6,480 bases of DNA from CALUTH01 sp964452495 (GCA_964452495.1 CAYVMC010000040.1:1-6480); one strand, 5' to 3'. Numbered from the stretch's first letter, positions 1 through 6,154 are shown. The notes: generated by a model not told the origin, from the letters alone. Made by a program: numbers and translations.

Positions 1-151
1 CCATCTCAAACCTTTTCTTTTTACCAAAAGTTCAATATTCACATACTTTATATCGGCACCTTGGAGAAAAACTTTAATGTTTTGATGAAAAGTTTTACAA
101 AAATTTACAGTACATTTTAATATATTAAAGTAGGTTAATATCCTTTGTTTT

Positions 152-458
152 TTATAAAGATTTCCTGTCTTTTGTTTTGTGATTTGCCGTCTGTCTTGCT
201 TTATCCGTTACAGTCGGGGGGGGGGGGGGAATTTAAAGGAATAATTGCTGTTGATTTGGTTTTGCATTCCCGAAGCTTTTGCTGTAATTCAGGTTCTAAA
301 CTTGAAAACAATATTTCGTATGACATTCCGCCGTTAACTTTGACTTCCCTTGAAATATATCTGCTTTCAGGTTTGTTGGTTTCAATTCTAATTGAACGGG
401 TACTCTTTAAACTCTTAGCCTGTGCGATTTTTTTAATATTTACATAACTGTTTTCCAT
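152..458 (-). pseudogene. Mu-type transposase, N-terminal remnant, frameshifted and truncated
   Basis: The reading frame from ATG 458 (protein beginning MENSYVNIKKIAQ) resembles the N-terminal DNA-binding domain of MuA-like DDE transposases. Visible are the helix-turn-helix-like segment IKKIAQAKSLKSTRSIR, a charged Lys/Arg-rich stretch, and the closing SYEILFSSLEPELQQKLR motif typical of the family. In the family this domain binds element ends and is followed by a catalytic domain of several hundred residues, which is absent here. The frame crosses a 14-base C tract (plus-strand G tract 216-229) and stops at 201-203. With one C fewer, the frame would continue as TVTDKARQTANH, which also fits the family, until a stop at 152-154. 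So there are at least two lesions. AGAGGT, 12 nt upstream of ATG 458, is a fair ribosome binding site. The same frame is open upstream to 644, but that part shows no family similarity. Downstream, 1-151 holds no recognisable continuation. The family call is from motif recognition, not a search. Confidence 0.6.
216..229. repeat. poly-G tract, 14 G
   Basis: This is an uninterrupted run of 14 G on the plus strand (14 C in the coding sense of the transposase remnant), in otherwise very AT-rich DNA. It lies inside the remnant just after the codons for IIPLNS. Tract length decides the frame: 14 leads to an immediate stop, while 13 (or 10 or 16) opens the frame that looks like the continuation of the transposase. 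Such tracts slip during replication and are also prone to sequencing and assembly error. Confidence 0.95.
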
Positions 459-831
459 GTCAAACACATTACCTCTGATGACAAAAAATTGGAATATAAC
501 TTCCGAGCTTTGTGTCTGTTTTGTATCAATTAAAAAAATTAAATAAAAAATAACAGAACTGCAGAATTTTAAAAATCTCAAACAACTCACCTGCCCCAAA
601 TAATCAAACCATTTGCACCACCCCTCAATCGCCCTAAAACACAAGCCGAAATAGGATTAAAAACCTTTTGCCCGAAAAATTACACCATCTGTCCAACGCA
701 AATCACTCACTTCATTCTACTATAATTAACAGTTGATTTGATAAAAAAATAACAGCAATATAGAATTATTCAAATTCTGGTTGAGGTAGGTTAGACATTA
801 GCAAAACTTAAATTATTCAAAATACACTATA
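459..831. other. Gene-poor AT-rich stretch
   Basis: No gene can be supported here. The frame on the minus strand that continues upstream of the transposase start (to 644) has no family similarity and is best read as untranslated. A 12-bp direct repeat, AAAAAATAACAG, occurs at 545-556 and 744-755, each followed by a loosely similar AGAATT-containing stretch. Its position just upstream of a transposase start would suit an element end, but the similarity is too weak to claim. A TATAAT at 721-726 (plus) has no matching -35 element. Confidence 0.5.
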
Positions 832-855
832 AAAAGAGCCTTTATAGGCTCTTTT
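832..855 (-). terminator. Rho-independent terminator-like hairpin
   Basis: A perfect 10-bp stem (832-841 with 846-855, core GAGCC/GGCTC) closes on a TTAT loop and is flanked by A and T runs on both sides. On the minus strand it ends in five T, so it would best stop leftward transcription. It is 6 nt from the tRNA-like relic at 861, the same arrangement as the terminator beside the intact tRNA-Ser. It may once have ended that tRNA gene, and it could also serve the XRE gene ending at 1019. Confidence 0.65.
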
Positions 856-860
856 AATTC

Positions 861-940
861 GATGAGGAAGTGAGATTCACCCAATGAATTTTAATTAAAT
901 ACTGGTTTTTCGACCTCTATGAATTAAATAATTACCTATG
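861..940 (-). pseudogene. Decayed tRNA-Ser-like relic
   Basis: Read on the minus strand, 886-861 resembles the T arm and acceptor 3' strand of the intact tRNA-Ser at 2321-2411: TGGGT, GAATC, CAC and TCCTC blocks appear in order, about 21 of 26 aligned bases with one 2-base gap. Further upstream, around 918-900, a GAGGTCGAAAAACCAG segment resembles the anticodon arm of the same tRNA (GCGGTCTTGAAAACCG). The distance between the two blocks is close to that in the intact gene. The 5' acceptor strand is barely recognisable, the T loop has lost bases and the anticodon stem is mispaired, so this cannot be a working tRNA. The left edge abuts a terminator hairpin just as in the intact gene. The 3'-end match is the strong part. 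The rest could be coincidence in AT-rich DNA. Confidence 0.4.
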
Positions 941-1018
941 AATTAACATATTAAGTGTTCACATAATACACAAGGATTTACTTAATTTTATCGGCTGATT
1001 CAGTATTATTATAATGTT

Positions 1019-1363
1019 TTACTTTATTTTATACCTGCGAATAAGAGTAATAAAATCTTTTACCATGTTAAGTTGCCAATCTGGCATTCCGCTTAATAGG
1101 TCTGTTATTTCTTCAATATCGCTTGGTTGTTCCATACCACATCTTAACAACTCTATCGGAGTTAGTTTAAAAGTAGAACAAATTTTATCTATCGTGCTGG
1201 GTTTTGGTGCGTGCCTATTATACTCGAGATTGCGGTAGTTATCCGTACTTAATCCACACATTTCGCTAAATTTTTCCTGTGTCACGTTAAGACTTAACCG
1301 TAAATTTTTAATCGATTTATTTATTAAAGCTTGAAAATCTGTCATAGGACAAGCGTAATTCAT
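1019..1363 (-). CDS. XRE-family helix-turn-helix transcriptional regulator
   Basis: A 114-residue protein with a Cro/C1-type helix-turn-helix at about residues 17-75. The first helix carries NLRLSLNVTQEKFSEMCG, the recognition helix LSTDNYRNLEYNR, and the domain closes with PKPSTIDKICSTFKLTPIELL. Residues 83-114 form a second, probably dimerising, helical tail. The size and layout suit a small DNA-binding repressor of the kind found in prophages, mobile elements and toxin-antitoxin loci, and it probably controls its own promoter. It is transcribed divergently from the acyltransferase across a 90-bp gap that contains a dyad. ATG 1363 is chosen because a TATAAT places transcription start only about 4 nt upstream. 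ATG 1345 (MTDFQ) is the alternative and may match relatives better. Neither has a clear Shine-Dalgarno sequence. The target genes are unknown. Confidence 0.85.
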   Translation of the reverse strand: MNYACPMTDFQALINKSIKNLRLSLNVTQEKFSEMCGLSTDNYRNLEYNRHAPKPSTIDKICSTFKLTPIELLRCGMEQPSDIEEITDLLSGMPDWQLNMVKDFITLIRRYKIK

Positions 1364-1369
1364 ATAATG

Positions 1370-1394
1370 GTAAATTATAAGCGCTTCACTTTAC
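1370..1394. promoter_or_regulatory. Candidate operator dyad
   Basis: An 8-bp palindrome AAGCGCTT (1379-1386) is flanked by GTAAA (1370-1374) and TTTAC (1390-1394), giving an almost symmetric 25-bp dyad in the gap between the divergent XRE and acyltransferase genes. It overlaps the XRE -10 element. Repressors of this family bind such dyads, and the assignment to this regulator is inference from position. Confidence 0.35.
1374..1379 (-). promoter_or_regulatory. -10 element of the XRE gene
   Basis: A perfect TATAAT on the minus strand puts transcription start near 1367, 4 nt before ATG 1363, so the mRNA would be almost leaderless. No good -35 element is visible at the usual spacing. The box lies inside the dyad at 1370-1394, which would fit autorepression. 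Confidence 0.4.
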
Positions 1395-1423
1395 GAATTT
1401 ATCTGTTAACTAAATCGGGTTTG

Positions 1424-1446
1424 TGTTAATATATTAGAGAAAAGGA
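1424..1446 (+). promoter_or_regulatory. Promoter and ribosome binding site of the acyltransferase
   Basis: TGTTAATAT (1424-1432) reads as an extended -10 element, with transcription start expected near 1439. The -35 region is weak. AAAAGGA (1440-1446) is a good Shine-Dalgarno sequence 7 nt before ATG 1454 and supports that start. Confidence 0.4.
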
Positions 1447-1453
1447 ATATGCC

Positions 1454-2188
1454 ATGAAAATATTAAAAAAGATTGCTCAAGGTATTTTTGCGGTTAGAAA
1501 CGAATATGTTAGCGGGTTTAAATACAATATTATAAGGATTTTGGGTGTTAAATTTAAATTTAAATCTACTGGGTATAGCTTGAAGGGGCAAAATAACAAT
1601 ATTTATGTTATTGAAAACTCTGTTAAAAAACCTGTAAAAAAGCGTATCAAGGGACTTGGCATTGATATTGTAGGGGATAACAATGAAATAGTTATCAACT
1701 CTCCCTATAAATTTAATAGTTGCATTATATATATGAAGGGCAATAATGCTAGCATTATTATGGGGGGAGGGACGGAATTAGACAATGTTCATTTTGATAC
1801 AGTAAATAATTCAAGAATTAATGTTGGCAAGAACACTACGATGAATGGGGGCAGGATTGCTTGTATTTCACATGATTCTTCGATTAATATAGGTGAGGAT
1901 TGTATGTTTTCATGGAACGTACATATTATGAGCGGAGATTTCCATAACATTATATGTCTAGATGATAAAAGTATCATTAATAAAGGACATTTCTGTGATA
2001 TTGGAAATCATGTCTGGCTTGGTTGCGGGGCAACGATTTGCAAAAACGTCAAAATAGCAGATAATTGTATTGTCGGTACTAATTCTGTCGTTACGAAAAG
2101 CTGCGATGAAAAAAATGTTGTGCTGGCAGGTAATCCTGCGAAAATAATAAAACGAAATGTCAATTGGGACAGAGAGAATGACGACTAA
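1454..2188 (+). CDS. Left-handed beta-helix (hexapeptide repeat) acyltransferase
   Basis: A 244-residue member of the WbbJ/maltose-acetyltransferase-like family, which transfers acetyl or other acyl groups from CoA to sugars, often during capsule, O-antigen or exopolysaccharide synthesis in the cytoplasm. The N-terminal 60 residues are basic and not diagnostic. From about residue 70 onward, short Ile/Val-Gly-Asn/Asp repeats build the beta helix. A MSGDFH segment (His164 the likely catalytic base) is followed by IGNHVWLGCGAT (183-194), further hexapeptides to about 212, and the family's closing motif LAGNPAKIIK (224-233). No signal peptide or membrane span is seen. Its neighbour is a divergent XRE regulator, and no glycosyltransferase or other polysaccharide gene is in the window, so it looks like an orphan or cargo gene. 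Its DNA is visibly more A/T-biased than uvrB, hinting at transfer. The acceptor substrate cannot be told. Confidence 0.85.
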   Translation: MKILKKIAQGIFAVRNEYVSGFKYNIIRILGVKFKFKSTGYSLKGQNNNIYVIENSVKKPVKKRIKGLGIDIVGDNNEIVINSPYKFNSCIIYMKGNNASIIMGGGTELDNVHFDTVNNSRINVGKNTTMNGGRIACISHDSSINIGEDCMFSWNVHIMSGDFHNIICLDDKSIINKGHFCDIGNHVWLGCGATICKNVKIADNCIVGTNSVVTKSCDEKNVVLAGNPAKIIKRNVNWDRENDD

Positions 2189-2284
2189 TTCAATCAGCTC
2201 TTCAATAAAATCAACTATTATAGCACAATCAGAATAATGTTCAAAATGGTAGTGTTTACAGAATGTACATGGTATATAAATATT

Positions 2285-2316
2285 AAAAGCCCGAAACTTT
2301 TATGGTTCGGGCTTTT
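2285..2316. terminator. Bidirectional Rho-independent terminator
   Basis: An 11-bp perfect stem (AAAAGCCCGAA 2285-2295 with TTCGGGCTTTT 2306-2316) and a 10-base loop lie between the convergent acyltransferase and tRNA-Ser genes. The plus strand ends in five T. The minus strand ends in four T. The hairpin begins 4 nt beyond the tRNA 3' end and can serve both genes. Confidence 0.85.
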
Positions 2317-2320
2317 TAAA

Positions 2321-2411
2321 TGGAGGAGGAGGTGGGATTCGAACCCACGGTACGCTCGTCACGTACGACGGTTTTCAAGACCGCTCCGATAAACCGCTCT
2401 GGCACTCCTCC
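2321..2411 (-). tRNA. tRNA-Ser (anticodon UGA)
   Basis: Read on the minus strand, a 7-bp acceptor stem GGAGGAG/CTCCTCC is perfect, the T arm GTGGG-TTCGAAT-CCCAC is canonical, and the anticodon loop CTTGAAA places TGA at 2377-2375. A long variable arm with a 5-bp stem (GTACG/CGTAC) marks the class II tRNAs and, with this anticodon, serine. It decodes UCA and, by wobble, probably other UCN codons. The register fixed by the T stem puts a T at discriminator position 73, followed by an encoded CCA (2323-2321). Bacterial serine tRNAs commonly carry G73, so the T is slightly unusual. A36-A37-A38 in the loop is the recognition signature of MiaA, encoded at 4929. A terminator follows directly and a promoter lies upstream. 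Confidence 0.96.
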
Positions 2412-2434
2412 GATTGGTTTCTCAGACTATCCGT

Positions 2435-2463
2435 ATTTTATACGAAACCAGTTCAGTTGTAAA
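2435..2463 (-). promoter_or_regulatory. Promoter of tRNA-Ser
   Basis: On the minus strand, TTTACA (2463-2458) and TAAAAT (2440-2435) are 17 bp apart. Transcription would start near 2428, leaving a leader of about 17 nt before the mature tRNA. The alternative -10 TATAAA (2442-2437) gives a 15-bp spacer. Confidence 0.5.
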
Positions 2464-2721
2464 GAGGTTTATTTGAAAGGTATTATATATAATATAAACT
2501 TAAAAACCCGAAACCCCCTCCAATAAATCATTTCAGCTGTGAAGATGTCAGCCGCAAATTCAGCAGAACCAATAAAACATTATTCATTTGCGCAATATCA
2601 CAATTATCCCCAAACAGACTTCTTTTAACATGTATTTAGAAGGGGGATTAAACAAAAATTTAGCAGGAGTGATAAAATCATAATTGATTGTACAGCACTA
2701 ATTTATATATGACATACCTAT
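2464..2721. other. Intergenic stretch between tRNA-Ser and uvrB
   Basis: No gene is supported here. It contains a perfect 14-bp AT palindrome at 2481-2494 (TATTATATATAATA), which in this composition may be chance. I looked for a LexA-type box ahead of uvrB in the Gram-positive and cyanobacterial forms and found none that was convincing. AGGAG near 2664 is followed only by a very short frame. Confidence 0.5.
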
Positions 2722-2749
2722 TTGAAGATATTTTAATTAGCAGTATAAT
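2722..2749 (+). promoter_or_regulatory. uvrB promoter, leaderless configuration
   Basis: TTGAAG (2722-2727) and a perfect TATAAT (2744-2749) are separated by 16 bp. If the last T of the -10 is at -7, position +1 falls on 2756, the A of the uvrB start codon. The bases before the ATG (TCTGGT) contain no Shine-Dalgarno sequence. This points to a leaderless uvrB mRNA. Confidence 0.6.
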
Positions 2750-2755
2750 TCTGGT

Positions 2756-4738
2756 ATGGGAAAACCATTCAAAATACATTCAAAATACCGCCCCTCAGGT
2801 GACCAGCCCAAAGCAATCAAAGAACTTGTTGACGGGATTAACAGCGGTTATGATGCACAAACCTTATTAGGTATTACAGGTTCCGGCAAAACTTTTACTA
2901 TTGCAAACGTAATTGAACAAATCCAGAAGCCGACACTTATTATTGCGCATAACAAAACACTTGCCGCTCAATTATACAACGAGTTTAAAGAACTCTTTCC
3001 TGAAAATGCAGTGGAATATTTTATAAGCTATTATGATTACTATCAGCCGGAAGCTTATATTCCACGAACGGATACGTATATCGAAAAATCTGCCAGTATA
3101 AACGATGAAATTGACCGTTTGCGGCATAATACAACTCGCAGTTTATATGAACGCAGCGATGTTATAATTGTTGCCTCTGTTAGCTGCATATACGGTTTGG
3201 GGCTGCCTGAGAACTATTTTAAAGGGGCAATGACCGTGAATGTCGGCGACACACTTGAACGTAACGAGCTTTTAAAATATCTTGTGAGTATTCAGTATAC
3301 CAGAAATGATTTGGAACTGGAACGCTCTACTTTCCGCGCACGCGGTGATATTGTAGAAATTATGCCGTCTTATGAAAAAATCATAACCAGAATATATTTC
3401 TTTGGTGATGAAATTGAACGTATTGTTAAAATAGACAACGTTACCGGAGAAATCCTTGAGTCACCACAGAGCATTGTAATATATCCGGCTGTTCACTACA
3501 TAACTTCTGATGAAAATGAAGAAGAAACAATAAAATTAATCCGTATGGAGTTAAAAAACAGACTTGCAGAACTCAACAATGAAAATAAAATTCTTGAAGC
3601 AGCACGCCTTGAACAGCGTGTTAAATACGATATAGAGATGATTAAGGAAATGGGTTACTGCTCAGGTATTGAAAACTATTCCCGTATTCTTGAACGTCGT
3701 CCGCCTGGAAGTGCGCCTGCAACACTATTGGACTATTTCAAAGGTGATTTTCTGACAGTAATTGATGAATCACACGTTACACTTCCGCAGCTTAGAGGAA
3801 TGTATTTTGGTGATGCTTCAAGGAAAGATACGCTTATCAACTATGGTTTTCGTCTGCCGTGTGCTAAAGACAACCGTCCGCTTAAGGATGAAGAGTTTTT
3901 TGCGAAAGTTCATCAAAAAATCTATATTTCAGCAACACCTGCAGAGTTTGAGAAAGAAACCTCGTCACAGCTTGTAGAACAAATTATACGACCGACAGGG
4001 CTTGTTGACCCTAAAATTTCGGTACGTCCGATTGAAAGCCAGATTGAAGATTTGATAAAAGAAATTAATATCCGTGCAAAAAAATCGGAACGTGTACTTA
4101 TAACAACTCTTACCAAGCGTATGGCAGAAGATTTATGTGATTACTTTTTGCAGGCAGGAATACGGGTTAGGTACCTGCACAGCGGTATTCAATCAATAGA
4201 GCGTGTTGAAATTCTGCGGGATTTGCGTTTGGGAGAATTTGATGTATTAATAGGCGTAAACCTTTTAAGAGAAGGGCTTGATATACCGGAAGTATCACTG
4301 GTTGCGATTATGGATGCGGATAAAGAGGGTTTTTTGCGTTCGGAAACAAGTCTTGTGCAGACAATCGGAAGGGCGGCAAGAAATGTTTGCGGTGAAGTTA
4401 TAATGTATGCGGACAGGATAACGGATTCAATGAAGGCTGCAATAGATGAAACCAATCGTCGTCGTGAAATCCAGCTTAGATACAATCAGGAACACGGCAT
4501 AATACCGCAGACCATTAAAAAACCGATTGAAAATAATTTGTTATCACTTGTAGAAAGTTATCGTAATCTTGAAGATATAGTTGCGGAAGAAATGGTTGAA
4601 ATGGGGATTGAAAAGAAAGACCTGTCAAAACTCATTACCAAGCTGGAAAAAGATATGCATAAATGCGCTAAAATACTTGACTTTGAACGTGCGGCAGAAA
4701 TTCGTGACCAGTTGAAAAAACTAAGAGAAATGGTGTAA
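2756..4738 (+). CDS. uvrB: UvrABC system protein B (excinuclease subunit B)
   Basis: UvrB is the damage-verifying subunit of nucleotide excision repair. UvrA loads it on lesions, its beta-hairpin threads between the strands, and it then recruits UvrC for incision. All landmarks are present in 660 residues (E. coli has 673): Walker A GITGSGKT (39-46), the beta-hairpin with YYDYYQPEAYIPRTDTYIEK (92-111), the DESH motif (337-340), helicase motifs around GVNLLREGLDIPEV (500-513), motif VI QTIGRAARN (535-543), and a C-terminal UVR domain (about 624-658) that contacts UvrC. The N-terminus MGKPFKIHSKYRPSGDQP lines up with the family start, which fixes ATG 2756 although no Shine-Dalgarno sequence precedes it. 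It stands alone, with no uvrA or uvrC in the window, and has about 190 bp before miaA with no strong terminator. No SOS operator was recognised. The gene is intact and probably functional. Confidence 0.98.
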   Translation: MGKPFKIHSKYRPSGDQPKAIKELVDGINSGYDAQTLLGITGSGKTFTIANVIEQIQKPTLIIAHNKTLAAQLYNEFKELFPENAVEYFISYYDYYQPEAYIPRTDTYIEKSASINDEIDRLRHNTTRSLYERSDVIIVASVSCIYGLGLPENYFKGAMTVNVGDTLERNELLKYLVSIQYTRNDLELERSTFRARGDIVEIMPSYEKIITRIYFFGDEIERIVKIDNVTGEILESPQSIVIYPAVHYITSDENEEETIKLIRMELKNRLAELNNENKILEAARLEQRVKYDIEMIKEMGYCSGIENYSRILERRPPGSAPATLLDYFKGDFLTVIDESHVTLPQLRGMYFGDASRKDTLINYGFRLPCAKDNRPLKDEEFFAKVHQKIYISATPAEFEKETSSQLVEQIIRPTGLVDPKISVRPIESQIEDLIKEINIRAKKSERVLITTLTKRMAEDLCDYFLQAGIRVRYLHSGIQSIERVEILRDLRLGEFDVLIGVNLLREGLDIPEVSLVAIMDADKEGFLRSETSLVQTIGRAARNVCGEVIMYADRITDSMKAAIDETNRRREIQLRYNQEHGIIPQTIKKPIENNLLSLVESYRNLEDIVAEEMVEMGIEKKDLSKLITKLEKDMHKCAKILDFERAAEIRDQLKKLREMV

Positions 4739-4868
4739 AAAATAATATATTTTCCTTATAGAAATGTGTAATTAGTACGGCAATATGTTAATTATACAAA
4801 AACAAAGATTATAACCCCTTGCCATGAAGAATAATTTGTTTGAAAATAATTTTATCAATGTAGTAAAT

Positions 4869-4893
4869 TATAATATTCTGCAGGAAGTATACT
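4869..4893 (+). promoter_or_regulatory. Candidate -10 elements for miaA
   Basis: Two possible -10 boxes precede miaA: TATAAT at 4869-4874 and TATACT at 4888-4893. Neither has a convincing -35 at normal spacing, so miaA may have a weak promoter of its own or be partly read through from uvrB. Confidence 0.3.
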
Positions 4894-4928
4894 AATAACT
4901 GTAATCACCTGACCAGAGAAAGGGATTT

Positions 4929-5780
4929 ATGATAAAGCCACATGTAATAGCTGTAGCCGGTCCTACAGCAAGCGGAAAAACAGCACTTGCCGTAAAAATT
5001 GCACAAGAAAAGAATGGTGAAATAATTTCGGCAGATTCACGGCTTGTATATAAAGGTTTTGATATAGCGGCAGCAAAACCTACAATAGAGGAACGCGGAG
5101 GGATTCCGCATTATTTAATAGACATAGTAGAACCGGAGGTTGATTACTCTGTTGGCGACTTTTACCGTGATGCAAAACCTGTTATTGAAGATATAATAAG
5201 CCGCGGAAAAACCCCGATAGTATGCGGAGGTACCGGGCTTTATTTCAGGATTTTACTTGAAGATTTTAACCTCCCGCAGATTCCGCCAAATCCTCAACTA
5301 CGTGCAGAGTTGGAAAATACACCTATTGAGAAACTATATAAAGAACTTAAATCGAAAGATCCTATAACCGCAGAAAAGGTACATATTAATAATAAAGTCC
5401 GGATAATCAGGGTATTAGAAATTATACGGACGCTGGACAAACCGTTTTATCAGGCAGCCGGAAAAAAAGACTCCGAGTATGATGTTGAGTGGGTTACTCC
5501 GGAAATGAAGTCAAGGGAAGAATTATACAATAGAATTGATAAACGTGTAGATAAAATGATGGAGCTTGGCTTGATTGAGGAAACCAGAAGCCTTCTGGCA
5601 AAATACGGACGGATTAAGAACTTTGTTAAAACTATCGGCTATAGTGAAATACTACAGTACCTTGATGGGGAAATTAATCTTGATATAGCAGTTAACAAGA
5701 TTAAACAAAATACAAGAAGATATGCAAAGCGTCAGTTAACCTGGTTCAGGCGCAATCCGGAGCTTGATATGGACTATTAA
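4929..5780 (+). CDS. miaA: tRNA dimethylallyltransferase
   Basis: MiaA transfers the dimethylallyl group from DMAPP to N6 of A37 in tRNAs that read codons beginning with U, the first step to i6A/ms2i6A, which stabilises codon-anticodon pairing. The 283-residue protein shows the P-loop GPTASGKT (11-18), the SADS motif with catalytic Asp36 followed by VYKGFDIAAAKP (40-51), GGTGLYF (100-106), the tRNA-contacting TIGYSEILQYLDGEI (235-249) and the C-terminal RRYAKRQLTWFRR (263-275). It is shorter than the E. coli enzyme (316), mainly at the termini, as in many bacteria. AGAAAGGGA, centred about 8 nt before ATG 4929, is a good ribosome binding site. The intact tRNA-Ser(UGA) upstream has the A36-A37-A38 loop that this enzyme uses. 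Its stop codon overlaps the stop of the convergent HAD gene, so there is no room for a private terminator. It looks intact and functional. Confidence 0.97.
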   Translation: MIKPHVIAVAGPTASGKTALAVKIAQEKNGEIISADSRLVYKGFDIAAAKPTIEERGGIPHYLIDIVEPEVDYSVGDFYRDAKPVIEDIISRGKTPIVCGGTGLYFRILLEDFNLPQIPPNPQLRAELENTPIEKLYKELKSKDPITAEKVHINNKVRIIRVLEIIRTLDKPFYQAAGKKDSEYDVEWVTPEMKSREELYNRIDKRVDKMMELGLIEETRSLLAKYGRIKNFVKTIGYSEILQYLDGEINLDIAVNKIKQNTRRYAKRQLTWFRRNPELDMDY

Positions 5781-6118
5781 AACCGATTTTTGTACCAGAC
5801 TTTGAAATTGTCAATGGCTTCCAGTGCATCATTAAAATCTCCGTTAAATTTAATACACCTGTCATCAATAATCAGGTATGACGGCTCTTTTGTATTGGTA
5901 ATTTTTGAAAAATATTTTTCTATGTTATGTTCTTTAATCCATTTTTGCGCTAATTCTATATTTCTTGAAGTAAACAAAACAAGGAAAAATTTTTTAGAAA
6001 GAGTTTCCAGAAATTCAACAGCACCTTCTCTTATTGGCGAAATATGGTTTTCAACATACAATCCATTGTATGTATTTAACACTCCATCCAAATCTATCAT
6101 TAATGTTTTTCTTTTCAT
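5777..6118 (-). CDS. Small HAD-superfamily hydrolase
   Basis: A 113-residue protein with the four HAD motifs: nucleophile and general acid Asp9/Asp11 in MIDLDGVLN, motif II Thr50/Ser51 in LFTSRN, Lys77 as motif III, and acidic motif IV IIDDR (Asp85/Asp86). The family forms an aspartyl-phosphate intermediate and usually removes phosphate from small molecules. This one has almost no cap domain. The tail FNGDFNDALEAIDNFKVWYK resembles a subgroup of compact bacterial and phage HAD proteins in which a similar GD...L..I.NFK motif follows IDDR. The substrate cannot be inferred and no partner gene is nearby. ATG 6118 is the only sensible start, since motif I begins at once. It has only a weak purine-rich stretch upstream. 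The gene converges on miaA with interlocked stop codons. It could instead be a nucleotidase or a phosphatase tied to sugar metabolism. Confidence 0.8.
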   Translation of the reverse strand: MKRKTLMIDLDGVLNTYNGLYVENHISPIREGAVEFLETLSKKFFLVLFTSRNIELAQKWIKEHNIEKYFSKITNTKEPSYLIIDDRCIKFNGDFNDALEAIDNFKVWYKNRF

Positions 6119-6154
6119 ATATTTTCTATTTGTATATTATTGAAATACACAAAA

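Noticed and set aside
1..151. Minus-strand open frame running off the window start (ends in ...NIELLVKRKGLRW)
   Set aside because: It has no recognisable family, start or ribosome binding site, and it is too short to judge. It could be a damaged continuation of the transposase or chance.
145..447. 100-residue plus-strand frame
   Set aside because: It is the opposite-strand shadow of the transposase remnant and has no family similarity or ribosome binding site.
545..755. 12-bp direct repeat AAAAAATAACAG as a Mu-like element end
   Set aside because: It is short and A-rich, with loose flanking similarity and no matching copy at another boundary, so it cannot be told from chance.
2320..2526. 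68-residue plus-strand frame beginning MEEEVGFEPTVRSS
   Set aside because: It is the antisense translation of tRNA-Ser; this peptide pattern is a well-known artefact of reading tRNA T arms backwards.
2464..2755. SOS (LexA) box ahead of uvrB
   Set aside because: TGTAC near 2689 gives only a half site. No complete box of the known types was seen, so SOS control is not supported.
4824..4895. Possible 23-residue leader peptide (MKNNLFENNF...) just upstream of miaA
   Set aside because: It has no ribosome binding site and no regulatory hairpins or codon pattern suggesting attenuation, so it is probably chance in AT-rich DNA.
5790..6143. 117-residue plus-strand frame opposite the HAD gene
   Set aside because: The minus-strand frame has all HAD motifs, so this one is a shadow.
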